Below, piece by piece: positions 10,585 through 22,763 of a stretch of DNA of 64,000 bases. The position numbers were made by a program, and so were the translations under genes. The notes under the pieces are model-generated. The model was not told the DNA's origin. It saw nothing but the letters and a program-made list of their open reading frames with translations, and ran no database searches. The stretch is taken from NCBI GenBank assembly GCA_964036315.1, contig OZ038492.1:36299618-36363617 (forward strand), written 5' to 3'. Every line of letters begins with the position of its first letter. Positions within the stretch are counted from its first letter, which is position 1. Source of the stretch: Acanthosepion esculentum (Eukaryota > Mollusca > Cephalopoda > Sepiida > Sepiidae).

Positions 10585-11226
10585 CAGTCATTTTCAAGGA
10601 GGATTTGATTTTTCAGCTTAATTGAGTGTGTGCATTATATGTATGTCTTAGTGTGTAGTAGGGGTGTTTTAATTTCAAAATACGGTTAGCACGTTGTGGC
10701 TTTGTTCGTAGTTAATATTGTTAAGGGTATGCTTTTTCTTGTTTATTATTAAAGCCTCCATTATTTTTAACCTTTTTTTACAGGTGGAAGCAATTATTAT
10801 ATTTGTGTTTTCTACTAGTATATTTCTAATGGAGTCTGGTAAATTTTTATGTGTGTTTAAATGGGTTATAATGGAGTTGTGATCGGATAGGTGTAACGTA
10901 AGACGTCTGGATAAGCATGTGGTTGTGTAACCGATGTAATTATTTATGAGTCCAGTTTTGTTAGGAACGCAGTTAGATAATGTTCGTTCTTTGCAATTTT
11001 GACTTAGAACAGGTGTGTTGTTATTTTTGAGGATGAGGTTAGCTGTGTTAAATTTTGTATAATAGATAATTAACTTGATTTTTTTATTTGGGTCGATTAG
11101 GGTGGTGTATTTCTTTATAATATGTCTTAGTGAGGATTTTTTTTTTGTAATTCTTATGCATTTGGTTTTTGTAATAAATGTGTATGTGATTTTTGACTGT
11201 GTGTTCACTTTCATTATTACTTACTT
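10585..11226 (-). pseudogene. PLE-1: GIY-YIG endonuclease domain
   Basis: A frame of about 179 codons on the minus strand (11,214 to 10,675) holds KLIIYYTKFNTANLILKNN, then NNYIGYTTTCLSRRLTLHL, then SIITHLNTH and LKIMEALIINKK. This is the canonical C-terminal GIY-YIG nuclease of Penelope-like elements (Y-I-G-YTTTxLSRRLTxHL). The terminal part reads LNNINYEQSHNVLTVF before a stop. The 3' end (minus) runs to about 10,585, where CAAATCCTCCTTGAAAATGA meets the TA satellite. The matching RT lies just upstream at 11,341-11,768. Nicking activity cannot be assumed because the ORF set is disrupted. Confidence 0.8.
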
Positions 11227-11340
11227 TAGGGAGAAATAGTCTTAATTGTTGGTTAGGGAAGCCATTGTAGATTAGGGTTTGTTTAACGTTATTAAGTTTT
11301 TTGAGGAAGAGTAGTCTAGAGGATTAATTTTGGTCTGCTC

Positions 11341-11768
11341 TTTCTAGAAAGTTTTTATTACAGCTATTTTATACCTAAGTGGACATTCGCTTTTAAAGTT
11401 TAGGTGACAAGAGTTCTTGCTGGTGGGTTTTTTGTATAAGGATTTAATGAAAGCGTTATTGCTGTATTCAACGAGGACATCTAGGAATGGAAGTTTGTTT
11501 TTCTGGCTAAGTTTATAAGTGAAGTTAAGGACAGAATTTTTCTCAAATGTGGTCTGAAGTGTGTCTATTTCTTTAATGTTGTTCGCTAAAATGGAAATAT
11601 CGTCTAAGAAGCGTACGTATATCTTCGGTTTACGGACTTGTGTAAATATCGTATTTTCTACGTGGGATATGTAATAGTTGGCAAAGCATGGGCCGAGTGG
11701 ATTTACCATGCTGACGCCATTAGTTTGGGTGTAAATATTGCCATTATGGTCATAGAATGGGACTTTGA
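11341..11768 (-). pseudogene. PLE-1: reverse transcriptase, 5'-truncated
   Basis: On the minus strand the frame runs from NGNIYTQTNGVSMVNPLGP (the QxxGVxMGSPLGP block) through YVRFLDDISIL (the RT catalytic (Y/F)xDD box) and NKLPFLDVLVE to SECPLRYKIAVIKTF. These blocks mark the RT of Penelope-like elements. The N-terminal half, including fingers and palm motif A, is missing; the sequence stops at about 11,768, where an opposite-strand terminal repeat begins. A LINE origin is excluded by the PLFLDVLV-type block and the GIY-YIG partner. Confidence 0.8.
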
Positions 11769-11995
11769 AGCTGAAAAATCAAATCATCCTTGATAATGGC
11801 TAAAGGTATAGCCGAAAGCGCTCGGAAAAATGAAACATTTGGAGAGGTCTTACGCACCCTTTGTCCAGCAAAGAAAGCTCTTGTTCGTACACGAGAACAA
11901 TTAAATAAAAACTTAACCGTAGTACCTTGTCTGACATTTTTAATGAAACTTGCATAAAAGAAGGATTGCTGCCTAAATATACAACTATACATATA
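11765..11995 (+). repeat. PLE-1 terminal repeat in inverted orientation
   Basis: GCTGAAAAATCAAATCATCC TTGATAATGG on the plus strand is the same sequence, inverted, as the minus-strand 3' end of PLE-1 at 10,585-10,620. The element is thus bracketed by inverted copies of one terminal sequence, a configuration common for PLE pseudo-LTRs. It contains GGCTA-AAGGTA-TAGCC followed by GAAAG at 11,789-11,818, a hairpin-GAAA layout also seen in the other PLE-type terminal repeats here. Confidence 0.65.
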
Positions 11996-12034
11996 ATTAT
12001 ATATATAATTATAAATATATATATATAACTATAT

Positions 12035-12262
12035 ATATATATGAAGGAATATAGTCTTAAAGTGTGCTATATTTATGGGATAAAGTGCTCAATATCAGAG
12101 ATAGAACGGGTGTAAATATAAAAGTGAACATAGTAGTCAACACTTAGAGGCGACAGTCTGTGTCATGCGAGATGCAACCATCGGGCCCGATAATTGCATC
12201 TAGCATGAAACAGACTGCCGCCTCTAAGTGTTGACTTCTATGTTCCCTTTTATAAATATATA
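12035..12262 (+). mobile_element. Hairpin element HP-3
   Basis: Plus orientation: arm GGAATATAGTCTTAAAGTGT, then GATAAAGTGCTCAATATCAG, then AAATATAAAAGTGAACATAG and the hairpin (GTCAACACTTAGAGGCGACA against GCCGCCTCTAAGTGTTGAC). The inner stem CATGC(G/T)AGATGCAA is slightly mismatched. The element is inserted in TA satellite on both sides. Confidence 0.88.
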
Positions 12263-12346
12263 TATATAAATATATATATATGAATATATATATATATACA
12301 TATATATGAATATATACAGAATAAATATATAAATATATATATATAT

Positions 12347-12389
<43 letters not shown>

Positions 12390-12506
12390 AATACCTACAT
12401 ATAAATATATATATAAATATATATATTCGTAAATCCATATATAAAGATATATATATATATATATATATATATATCAACCTATATATATAACTATATATAT
12501 ATATCA

Positions 12507-12537
<31 letters not shown>

Positions 12538-12867
12538 AAAATACATATATATCGAAATTTTAAATATATATATAGATATATATATATAGATATATATATT
12601 TAAATGGATATATATAAATATATATACTTATATATATAAATATATATATATACATAAAATATATATAAACATATATGTACATATATTTAAAATATATATA
12701 TATATAAATATATATATATAAACTTATATAAATATATATATATATTTCAGTATATATAAATATATATATATATATATAAATTTATGTATATAATCATACA
12801 TATATAAATATTTAAATATATATATATATTTATGAATATATTAAATATATAGATATATTTAAATATG

Positions 12868-12901
<34 letters not shown>

Positions 12902-13613
12902 AATATATATATATATAAATATAATTATATAGAGATGGAAATATATATATATATAAATATATTTGTTTAAAGATATATATGTATAAACTTATATATATAT
13001 TGATATATATCTATAGAAATATATATATATAAATATATAGAAATATATATATATATGAATATATATATAATTATACATATATATATAAATAAATATATAT
13101 CTATGAATATTCATATATACATTTTGATATAAGTATACATATATATATTTAAATATTTTTATAAATACAAGTAAATAAACATATATATATATAAATATAT
13201 ATATATAAATATATATGCATAAATACAAATATATCAGTATATATATAATAATTTACATATATTTATATATATATATATATATATATAAATATATATATAT
13301 ATTAATTTATATATATAAATATATATATATATTTATGAATATATAATATATATATATAAATGTCATAACATATATATATATAAATATATATATATATGAA
13401 AATTATATATAATAAATATATATATATATGTATTAATTTTTACATAAACATATATATATATATAATTATTTCAACATAGGTATATATAAATATAAATATA
13501 TATATATAAATATATATATTTAAATACATATAAATATATATTTATAAATATATATATATACATATGAATATATATACATGTGTAAATATATATATAAATA
13601 TATAAGTATATAC

Positions 13614-13695
<82 letters not shown>

Positions 13696-13727
13696 TCTAT
13701 ATATACAAATATAAATATATAGAGAGA
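12255..13727. repeat. Degenerate TATATAAATATA satellite, block 2
   Basis: About 1.45 kb of TA-dominated sequence, much longer than a normal microsatellite. It is interrupted irregularly by AAA, TTT and single C/G bases, and ends in about 50 pure TA units (13,618-13,692) and a short GA/TCTA run at 13,719-13,748. No fixed period is visible by eye. Confidence 0.9.
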
Positions 13728-13749
13728 GAGATCTATCTATCTATCTATC

Positions 13750-16700
13750 GATGGAAAGATAGTTATACTAAACTTCTGTTTTATATACGTGGTGTTACAT
13801 TTTCTGATTTCTTTTTTTAACTTGTTTTAAATACAATAAATATCACTAACTGCTTGAATATCTGTGTGTTGCAAAAGTTTTTATATTTTTTTAAAATAAT
13901 AATTACAAATACTGATTTTGGACTGCATATATATTTTTTATTTATTATCGTAGAAAGCCTAAAATTACCTCAACACATTGAGATAATTTACAAGGATTTT
14001 CAAACCATTCAACCCTCGTTCGTCGGTCGGTAAGTAGATATCGAACATGTTACGCCAGATTACGGATGGACTGAGAACATATGTAGAAAATCACACTTCA
14101 CTGTGATTTAGATTATTTTTGTTACTTTGTTTTATTGAAATTAATTAATTCGACAAGACAGAATAAATCTTCGAGTAAAAATTTGAAGAAAAGTTTCTTA
14201 CAAATAATAAAAACGATCAGTTTTTAGTTGGGCTCGTATCTGTTCGTTCACCTCCAAATACTATGAAGTTACTTCTCGCAAATATTAATTCACACCAAGA
14301 ACTTATAAATTTTAAATCAAACTTTGTTTAGCTTGCCTCACATCAACTTCAACCTTTAGAATGAAAAATTACTAAAAGTCATGGTGCTATTCAAATTTCG
14401 TATGTGTGGATGTTATTCGAGGTATTTACAAGGGATTTTTTTGCAATTAAAAATAAAATCTGTTTCAGCTTGCTTATCGGCTTGAGCGCAACACAGACCT
14501 CACACTTACAAACGGCGCACACGAATCGTCCACATTTTGAGCGAACGCAATGTTCAACCCAACCTTACTACAAAAGAAGGGCCTCGCTCCGGAAGAACTT
14601 GGTGTGAATTTTAGCAATTATAAATTCTTTTTATTTTGGGGTGAATTAATATTTTGGGTTCAGTTAACAGAAAAGAACCATTCGAAATTCGTTATAAGTT
14701 GAATAAGACGTTGAACAAAAGTTGAAGATTCTCCGTCGTGTTAAAATCTCTGGGAGTGTGACAGAACCCCAGTGAAATCTATCACTGCCGTTTCTTCTTA
14801 CGTTGACGCCAATTTGGTTAACAGCGATATACACTCGGGTCTCTGGTTGCATGTTGGTTATTGCTTGCTGAAATACTGCAGACTCTTCTAGAAATGAAAG
14901 GACAAATGGATCGTATTTTTGTGCATAATACGCGAAACTTTGAAAGACGAAAATCTTTGACGCAAAAAAGTGTTTGCCGTTTCAGAATATTTACTCAGCT
15001 TGAAAAAACATCGCATTCGAAACATTAAGGTGGCCTATACCGTCAGCACGATAGATAATAAAACAAGAGTAGGCAATTATTTACGAAAGATATCTGAGTA
15101 ACATTTTTACTTTGGGAATCAGCGTAATTGATTTCTTTTGGTCTCAGTTCTGCTCACAGGATAAAGTTTATTCATATTTTTATCGTCTTGTTTTTTTTTT
15201 AAATAAAGTTTTCGATCTATTAGTACAAGGAGAAAACGCTTTATAGACGCTTGTGACCAGCGTAAAATGAACGCCACAGCATGGTGACAATTTTAAACGT
15301 ACCGTATTTTCTTGTGAATAATAAGATAGATTTTGAACGAAAATGAAAGGCAAAAATGGGGTGGTATTACACACAATACACATTCTCAGAAATTTGTACT
15401 CAGCTTAACAAAATCTTTTATTTGAAACAGGAAGATTGCAATATATATATATTTCAATGCGCCTTGGGATTTTAGTTTCATATTCTCCGCCCTCCAATGC
15501 GTGATTCGTATTTGTGGCTGTTGTTTTTGCTGATAAGCTTACATTCTCTCATAGTTTGCATAATTTCTGCAAACAACTTTTTTTATTCAGTTTCATTTAC
15601 TTTCTCCTTCATCTCGCACCTCTCTCTCTCCTTCACCTTCTCCCTCTACTCCCCCAATTTTCTCTCCTCTTCACCCTCACCTCTTCTTCGTCAACATCAT
15701 GGGGTCATGTTAACTGCGCCGCTGGGTGCCCGACAAGGACTTTCCATATCTTTCTGTAGGAGCTCATTCATGCCTACCAAAAGTAGATTTGGGGGAGCCC
15801 ATTCCTCTCCAGGTATTTTAAAAACCCTCACCCTCTTTCTCATACGTAAAGCCTCTTTTCGTTAAATTACTTGACAGCTCAAAATATGAATTTTCTTTAA
15901 TTCGTTCACAGTTTATTTTCATCGCTATATCCATTATAGCCTTCCAAAATTTGCGTGTTCTAAAAGCACTTTCTTCGGCATTCGCATTTCCTGCATTTTA
16001 CTTAATTTGTCTGCCATTTCTCTGCGATTGGAAGCATTCTGATTATTTCAACTAACACCAAGCAAAGTAAATCTTACATCTCCTCAAGGAATATCCTGCT
16101 GTTTATCTAATGCGAAACACATTTAACAGGTGGCGAATAGACAGACATATACACTCGACAGCGTACAACGCAGGTGGTCTCAGCTGACTGGAATAGTTTA
16201 TTACGTATATTTTATAATTTGCGATTGGTTGTTCTGATGTGTTTCTCGATTTAAAACGGGCGTATTTCTGAAACTCAGCATTACTGCGTTCTTGTATGTC
16301 TTGAGATTTAAAATAGTTTTATTTCTTAATGTTGTAAAATAAAGTGTGAGTAATGATTTTATCCTGTCGGCAACGCCACATTTAAAATTAAAAACAACCT
16401 GAAGAATACATTTCACCTTTCAGGACAAGCGACAGTTATAAAACAGAGTCAACATATAAAAAGACCTGAAAAATCGGCAAAATAAAACAAATCCGAACTA
16501 AAATATACTATCTGTTACAGTAGCAGACAGAGAGCCTATAGCTCCAGCATGAAGAAGTAGCGGTCAAGCAGCCGTCTCCAGCGCCAGCCAGCAGCAACGA
16601 TATGCTATAAACTGTCCTTTTCGGGACACCACTTTTTAACAACTAAAGGATGTTCCAATAACTTGGACCAATTTTAAATGTGAATTAAGTTTAAGCGCTT

Positions 16701-16845
16701 AATGGTTTTTTCTTTGTCTTTCTTATTTAACAACTTTGGCAATTTCAAACTGATGGGGTAAGTATAAGAAACCGTCTCGGGCCGTGCTTCTTCCGGAGAA
16801 CATCTCACTGCGTCTTATTGGCCTCGCGTTTTTGATTGACTTAAG
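13750..16845. other. Mostly unassigned intergenic sequence
   Basis: No coding region, RNA gene or full repeat is recognised. At about 15,450-15,510 CAATGCGCCTTGGGATTTTA and CATATTCTCCGCCCTCC resemble a scrap of the LINE-B 115-bp unit on the minus strand. Pyrimidine-rich sequence lies at 15,590-15,690. Confidence 0.5.
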
Positions 16846-16849
16846 ATGG

Positions 16850-17440
16850 AACAACTACATAGAATCAATAGTTGCAGCAATAACAGGGATATTAGTTCCC
16901 TGAGCGGCGTCAGAAGTTTTTTCTCGTCAGATTCCTCTTACATATCTACAAATCTACCATTCATCCGCATATTGAATACTGTTTGCCATGTTTGGTCTGG
17001 TGCCCTTGCTGTTTATCTTGAGGTTCTTGACAAAATCCAAAGAAGGGTCTGCAATGTAATTAATCCTGACCTGGTATCTCGACTTCAGTAACATTCTCAC
17101 AGACGTGATGTGGCTTCCATCTCTCTTTTCTACAAATATTTTAATGGTAACTGCTCTGACGATATTTTTCCCCAGGTACGCCGACTATATGAATTTAAAC
17201 GTGCTGCTAGATTGGCATCTAGGTCCGACCCTTTAACAGTTGAAATAGTTAAATGTAATCGCCATTTCTACTCCGACAGTTTCTTTTCTCTCACTTCCCT
17301 TCCTCTTACTTGATTCCCTGATATCTACGACCTTCAAAAATTAAAATGCAGTGTCCACCGCCATTATCTGTTGCCCAGTTTTTTCTCTCTTACATTCTCT
17401 GTAACCTCCTGCGTGCTAGTAGCACTCTTGCTTTCGTCAG
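16850..17440 (+). pseudogene. LINE-A pol C-terminal fragment
   Basis: Plus-strand frames read VCHVWSGALAVYLEVLDKIQ and RRVCNVINPDLVSRLQ, then a stop, then HSHRRDVASISLFYKYF, NGNCSDDIFPQVRRLYEFKR, ARLASRSDPLTVEIVKCN and RHFYSDSF. This is the same pol C-terminus as at 31.85-32.4 kb. The sequence continues as CSVHRHYLLPSFF-like decayed coding to about 17,440. The catalytic RT core is absent. Confidence 0.75.
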
Positions 17441-19592
17441 GTCTACATCAAGAAAGAAACGTAAAAGCCTCAAAATATTTAATCCTTTCTAGGAAAATAG
17501 ATACAAAAATACGAAGTCATGGAAACTTAACCTTAAAGCATTTCATACCAAACGAATCTGCTAAAAGAAGACAGCGTTCATAGTTCCCATCTCGAGGGCA
17601 ATTTTCTGAAGATGAGGGGAGTTTTGCCAATCACATCGATATTTATAGTTGAAATATAAATGGTGTGGAATAAAAAATATTTAAAAAAAAACACTACTAA
17701 GTGTTCCGTGTACAAGAACTCAAGATATAACTTTCCAAGACAGAAACTACGATCTGGAATTAGGATGAAAGCAATAATGCTACATACCATGAAACAATCA
17801 TAAAAATTTAATATTGAATTAGCATATTCTAAACAATTTTAAACCTCTGCGTATGAATCAGTTATAACTAATTCAGTGTAGGAAATATAAAAATTGGACG
17901 TAGAATAGCCTGCGCTATTAACTAAAAACCTAAAATTTCGAGACATGTCCTTAAACTGTCGCGCGAGATCGAAACTGTTATATGAATGCCATGCATGGCT
18001 ACAATATCGTTTGGGAATACTTAAACTGCCCGCTGTATAGAACTGCATTTCAGATTATTAACTAAAAATGTCTTTCGAATTAAGCCTGTAGGTCCTGGCG
18101 AACGCCATTCTCATTTAAAACTCGTGGACTGGCGCTATACTATCACAACCAAAGAGCTGTACCAGATAACAGAAACAAAATTACTTAAAGACTTTCAACA
18201 ACAGCAGAACATAAAATGGATAACGCATATAATATGAAAACGAAATGACACAATAAAGATGCTTACATTCTATACCACTTCTAACAAAGAGTTAGGAAGG
18301 TAACCCCCATCAGTACTGGAAAGTACGATAATCGTTAAATCGAGAAGCTTTTTCCTGCAAAATTGTTTTAAGAGAAAGTTATTAGAAATTCCAGCCGACT
18401 GCAACACTGGCTGTTCGGTCAATGAATGGCGAAGGTTGCCTTATAAGGAAACGTATAATATTACTTTTACCCTTACCAGTAGTTTTAAGTAATAAAACAA
18501 ATACGAAAAGGCAGTTTCAAATTATTAAATCAACAATGAAATAAAAAATATATAATACAGAGAATCGGGAAAAAAGTTAAAAAAGAAGGGTAGCAAGAGT
18601 GAAAAAAATATAGATAGAAGAGGAAAGAAATTTCGTAATACATCTGCCAATCAATTCAAAACGCCATTATTATAAAACAAATATTTCAAACAAGACCTTT
18701 CCAAGCGGCTTAACAAATATGAAAATAAACTCTAACACGCGCTTTATTTCTTTCGCAGGGGAAAGAACAAAGATAAAAGTAAAAACATCCCTCCCCCCAA
18801 AAAAAACACATCTGTTATTTAGAATTCCATTTTTTATGTCATCAGATAACAGTGATGAATTGGATTAGAATTCTTCCAGCCAGAAATGCGAACACAAGAT
18901 TCTTTGGAGCGTCAAGAACAGACATCGAAGCTTAACAGAGGGGAATAAAAAACAAACTGGAATTTAACAAGGATTCGCGACTCGCTTATTGAACCCTGAT
19001 AAGTTTAATTATAGATAAATAATACAGACATGTGTAAAATCAGTGGCCGACACGTGTCCATACATCGACACGCCGACAGTATATGCGTGGATATACACTC
19101 AGACGCAAATACCGAGCTTCGCAGAGAGCTATGGTTTATAGAAACTATACCTATCTATAGTACTATAAAATAGACGTATATGCAAACACGAGCAGGCAAA
19201 CGAAAAGTCTCCAGCAGTGTATTTCGCATTATTTTAGGACAATCATAGAAGTGTTAGTGAAAACGTTACGAGTTTCAGCTTTTTATAGGACATGCACTCG
19301 ATTAATTGAAGAGCATTATTATTTATTTTTAATTTAGTATAAGCAAAAATCAAATTAATCATAACCAATGAAATGAATCATATAAGACACACCACATCAC
19401 GTGAGGATTTAGAACAACAACAACAACTAAACTGAGAAGCATATTTAACACGAAGAGAATAATGTCAAAGATGCAGACGTTCCACTTTACTACAAAGATA
19501 GAAAAACCCCATCAGCATTGGTAAGAGCAATAACAGCGGATGAATTTTTTTCTGAAATATTTTTTAAGAGAAACATTTTATATATATATATC
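17441..19592. other. Unassigned intergenic sequence
   Basis: About 2.1 kb with no recognisable gene, RNA or repeat. It is among the least repeat-like parts of the window, so unannotated regulatory sequence cannot be ruled out. Confidence 0.5.
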
Positions 19593-20864
19593 AGGTCATC
19601 CCATAAGTTCTGTCCGAATTTTGAATAAAGAAAACAAGTGACCAAATGCTACATTTAATTACAGATTCCATCAACAATTGTATTTTCCCTGATTATCTAT
19701 GATTTCCTTCCATCTATTAACAAGCTTACTAATTCCATTACTGTAAAATTCTTTTGACTTTGATTCGAAGAACAGCACAAATGTCAGTTTTAACCTCTTC
19801 CTGTGTTACAAAAGCTGTTTCTTCCAAATGATTCTGTAAGCAACGAAACAAATGGTAGTCTGAAGAAGCAAGGTCGGGAGAATAAGGTGAATGAGGAATT
19901 TACTCCCAACCAAGTTCTTCGATCTTTTGTGACGTGATTCTTGCTGTGTGTGGTCGCGCATTGTCCTGAAGAAACAACACTCGTTTTCGATTCACAAGAG
20001 CAGGTTTTTTTTCCTCAAAGCTTGGTTCAAACGCTCTAAGTGCTGACAGTATATTTGAGCATTAATTGTTGCATTAGGTGGTAAGAATTCAAAGTGGATT
20101 ATTCCTTGACAATCCCACCAGATTGAAAGAAGAAATTTTCCCCGTGAAGTTCCCTTCTCGGATGTGGCTGGGGTCATTTCCCTTTACCAAGCCACTGTCT
20201 ACGACGCTTAACTTTTCGATAAAAGATCCATTTTTCGTCCCCAGTCACAAGTCTATACAAAAAAAGGTGAAACAAGTTGGCGAGAATGGAGAGAAGAGCA
20301 GATGTCAACTCGGGATTTGAGGTTGTTTTCAGACAATTCATGAGGCACCCATTTTCCAAATTTAGGAACTTTTCCAAGTTGTTGAAGATGACGATGAACA
20401 GTTGTATGGTTTGAACTGAAAACCACTGCCAATTCCTCAACTGATAAAGCAGGATTTTCTTCAAGGGATGCTTCAAGAAGCTTTTCATCAAACTCAACTG
20501 GACGTCCGGTTCGATCTTCATCTTCAAGGGGAAAATCGCCACCTCTGAATTTTGCAAACCATCTTCTGCAAGTTCTTTCATTCACACATTCCTCTCCATA
20601 AACTGAGTGAATGTTTCTAGCCGCTTCGGCTGCTGAGTTTCCTTTCTTGAACTCATAAAGCATTATGTGCCTCAAATGATTCTTGGATACTTCCAGTTAT
20701 CAAACAAAATTTAATTTTATTGTTCTCTGAAATACAATTTGATCAGTTTAAATGCATCTAAACATAAAAAATAATGTTCAGCTCCATTAGACATTATAAA
20801 ATACTCTTTAAATTTTTTTCATTTTAACAAAAAGTTAAAATTCGGACAGAACTTATGGGATGAC

Positions 20865-20866
<2 letters not shown>
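19593..20866 (-). mobile_element. mariner element (DD34D), full-length but dead
   Basis: Terminal inverted repeats AGGTCATCCCATAAGTTCTG (19,593) and its complement ending at 20,866 match over about 30 bp, bounding a 1,274-bp element. Both sides are (TA)n, consistent with the TA target of mariner, but this makes the exact duplication unreadable. Between the TIRs lies a single transposase pseudogene on the minus strand. The element sits next to the hairpin element HP-4. Confidence 0.92.
19740..20705 (-). pseudogene. mariner transposase pseudogene
   Basis: The N-terminal helix-turn-helix region reads LRHIMLYEFKKGNSAAEAAR, then ERTCRRWFAKFRGGDFPLED and TGRPVEFDEKLLEASLEENP. The catalytic part contains VTGDEKWIFY (first Asp), LQDNARPHTAR (second Asp) and YSPDLASSDYHLF (third Asp), with 34 positions between the second and third, the mariner DD34D signature. 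Damage visible: the expected start ATG before EVSKNHL is CTG, a frameshift near 20,255-20,265, a stop after KRRRQWLGKGK, a frameshift in the A-run near 20,010, and a stop before IPHSPYSPD. It cannot make an active transposase. Confidence 0.92.

Positions 20867-20867
<1 letters not shown>

Positions 20868-20902
<35 letters not shown>
20868..20902. repeat. (TA)n microsatellite
   Basis: About 15 TA units between the mariner right end and HP-4. Confidence 0.95.
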
Positions 20903-20905
<3 letters not shown>

Positions 20906-21074
20906 TCTGTTTCATGCTAGTGCAATCGTCAGGCGACTGACGATTGCACTAGCATGAAACAGACTGTCGCCTCTAAGTACTGACTTCCATGTCCACTTTT
21001 ATATTTACACACGCTCTATCTCTTATATTGAGCACTTGATCCCATAAATATAGCACACTTTAAGACTATATTTC

Positions 21075-21080
<6 letters not shown>
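20903..21080 (-). mobile_element. Hairpin element HP-4, outer left arm missing
   Basis: The inner palindrome is perfect: AGTCTGTTTCATGCTAGTGC pairs with GCACTAGCATGAAACAGACT around a short CGTCAG/CTGACG centre. The outer stem partner (TCGCCTCTAAGTACTGACTT, CATGTCCAC) is present only on the right, followed by the arm in minus orientation (complement of GAAATATAGTCTTAAAGTGT). Truncation on the left coincides with the (TA)n beside the mariner. Confidence 0.85.

Positions 21081-21146
<66 letters not shown>
21079..21146. repeat. (TA)n microsatellite
   Basis: About 33 TA units after HP-4. Confidence 0.98.
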
Positions 21147-21149
<3 letters not shown>

Positions 21150-21219
21150 TTACTTACAATCGCCTTAAGAGGCACAACATAGTGCCAAATCATAAAAGCT
21201 TGGCTTGGCTTGGCTTGAC

Positions 21220-22070
21220 TGAGGGAATAAAAGTTCGCATCGAGGAAGACCGAGATCTGTTCGTACGCCTGACGAGGAAGAACACATTCTACAGACTATC
21301 GGAGATGATACAGGTATCAGCATACTTCGAGAGGCACTAGCATATCGTACAACTCATATTACTACATGAAGGGTAATTCAAGAGCAGCTGCAGTATCTGT
21401 ATTATTTGCTACGTGTGCAGGTTCTCTCGCCCTTTGATCACCCTCCAAAGGAGTACATTTGCCGATTTGCAAGAACATCCGTTGTTTGTCTCTTCAATCT
21501 TGGTTAAGGATGAGGCAATATTTGGAACAACGAAATGGAATAACAAATTTACACAGTGAACATTTATAGGCGGATCGGAATCCCCGTGGTGATATACAGG
21601 CTAGGATCCAGCATCAGTTTACGATTTATATGTGGGCTGGAATTGCAGGTGAATCTCTGGTAGGTCCATATGATCTCACATTATGTCAACAGGGACTTTA
21701 TTTCGAACACACGTCTAGAGGATGTACCCCTGCTAATACGAAGACGCATGTGTTTCATGCATGATTGGACTCCAGCAAATTTTATTCACATTGTTTGTGA
21801 TGCACTGGCTGACATCTAACATGAAAGATGGGTAGGTCGGGAAGAAACGGTTTCATGGCCTGCCCGTTCCCCCGAACTCAAGCCTTTGGATTTTTTGCCA
21901 CCCAAAACAATTGGCTTATGCAGCAGACATTAATAATGCAGAGACCCTTCATGGGGGTCTGCGAAATTATTCGACATGTGCTAGAATTTAAAAGGGTCTG
22001 TCAGCCAATCATCTGACGGGTGCATGCACGCGTGGAAGCCAGCGGAAGACATTTAGTATATTTGTTATGA
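21220..22070 (+). pseudogene. IS630-Tc1-mariner superfamily transposase pseudogene
   Basis: Plus-strand frames in order read RGRPRSVRTPDEEEHILQTI, VQVLSPFDHPPKEYICRF, KDEAIFGTT (likely first catalytic Asp), DRNPRGDIQARIQHQFTIYM then WAGIAGESLVGPYDL, LEDVPLLIRRRMCFMHDWTP (second Asp), then ERWVGREETVSWPARSPELK and PLDF (third acidic residue). The C-terminal HARVEASGRHLVYLL follows near 22,025-22,068. The order and spacing match a widespread arthropod/metazoan transposase of the IS630-Tc1-mariner group, distinct from the mariner at 19.6 kb. At least five frameshifts or stops are present, and no terminal inverted repeats were found. Confidence 0.78.
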
Positions 22071-22256
22071 TTTGCTTTGTTGCGGGACAACGATAGCCTT
22101 TTGGACATATGTTTATATTGATATTTTATCTTGTTTTGGAGTCAGGAACCCGCCCCCAAAATTCGTAAAAATAATTCTCGATTTTATCTTGGATTGTACA
22201 TTTAATGGTGTCTACCGTAAGCTTAACTTAAAACGAAGGATTATTATGGCCTGCAG

Positions 22257-22316
22257 TATTTAATTATTTATTCATCTTGTCACTGCGCAGTGACAAAATG
22301 AATGAATAATTAAATA
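22257..22316. repeat. 60-bp hairpin
   Basis: TATTTAATTATTTATTCAT followed by TTGTCACTG pairs with CAGTGACAA and ATGAATGAATAATTAAATA around a CG centre, with two mismatches. It could be a small foldback or two fused transposon ends. The rest of 22,071-22,655 holds nothing recognised. Confidence 0.75.
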
Positions 22317-22652
22317 GGTCACGTCATAAAGGAGGGGACACACAGGGAGAAGTCATTAATTACACTGTGTGGCATTTATGGATTAAAATAATGGAAGAGA
22401 CGTCCAACGTTACCACATAAGTGCAAGAGAATGTAAGGCCATAATAGGACTAGAAGGCCGCGCTGACAATATTTCAGGATCGATGAAGCGATGACATTGC
22501 TCGAATTCATATGTATGGCAAATACATAATATAGTTTTGAAAAATTAATTAATGTGACTTGATTGACGTTCAGGAAATGAATGTAACGAATAACAACAAT
22601 TCAATCTCGGTCCAAGGATTTCGCTATGAAATTTCACACCCCTGCTGTCCAT

Positions 22653-22654
<2 letters not shown>

Positions 22655-22709
<55 letters not shown>
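22655..22709. repeat. (TA)n microsatellite
   Basis: About 27 TA units directly adjoining the 3' end of the RZ-2 ribozyme. Confidence 0.98.
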
Positions 22710-22712
<3 letters not shown>

Positions 22713-22763
22713 ATCCACAGACAGACTGTTTCGCTGTATCACAGCTCATCAGTGTGGCTAGAC
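22710..22763 (-). ncRNA. Type I hammerhead ribozyme (RZ-2)
   Basis: On the minus strand all core elements are present in order: helix I 5' strand CCACA, CTGATGA, helix II GCTGT-GAT-ACAGC, GAA, helix III ACA-GTC-TGT, cleavage base C, then helix I 3' strand TGTGG. Helix I can extend past a small internal loop through GTC/GAC. The 3-bp helix III is unusually short but typical of minimal metazoan type I hammerheads. No core residue is altered, so self-cleavage, perhaps as a dimer, is plausible. Confidence 0.82.

Noticed and set aside
13750..19592. Hidden host gene in the quiet region
   Set aside because: Frames of 60-120 codons there show no domain, codon pattern or splice-consistent series that I can support.
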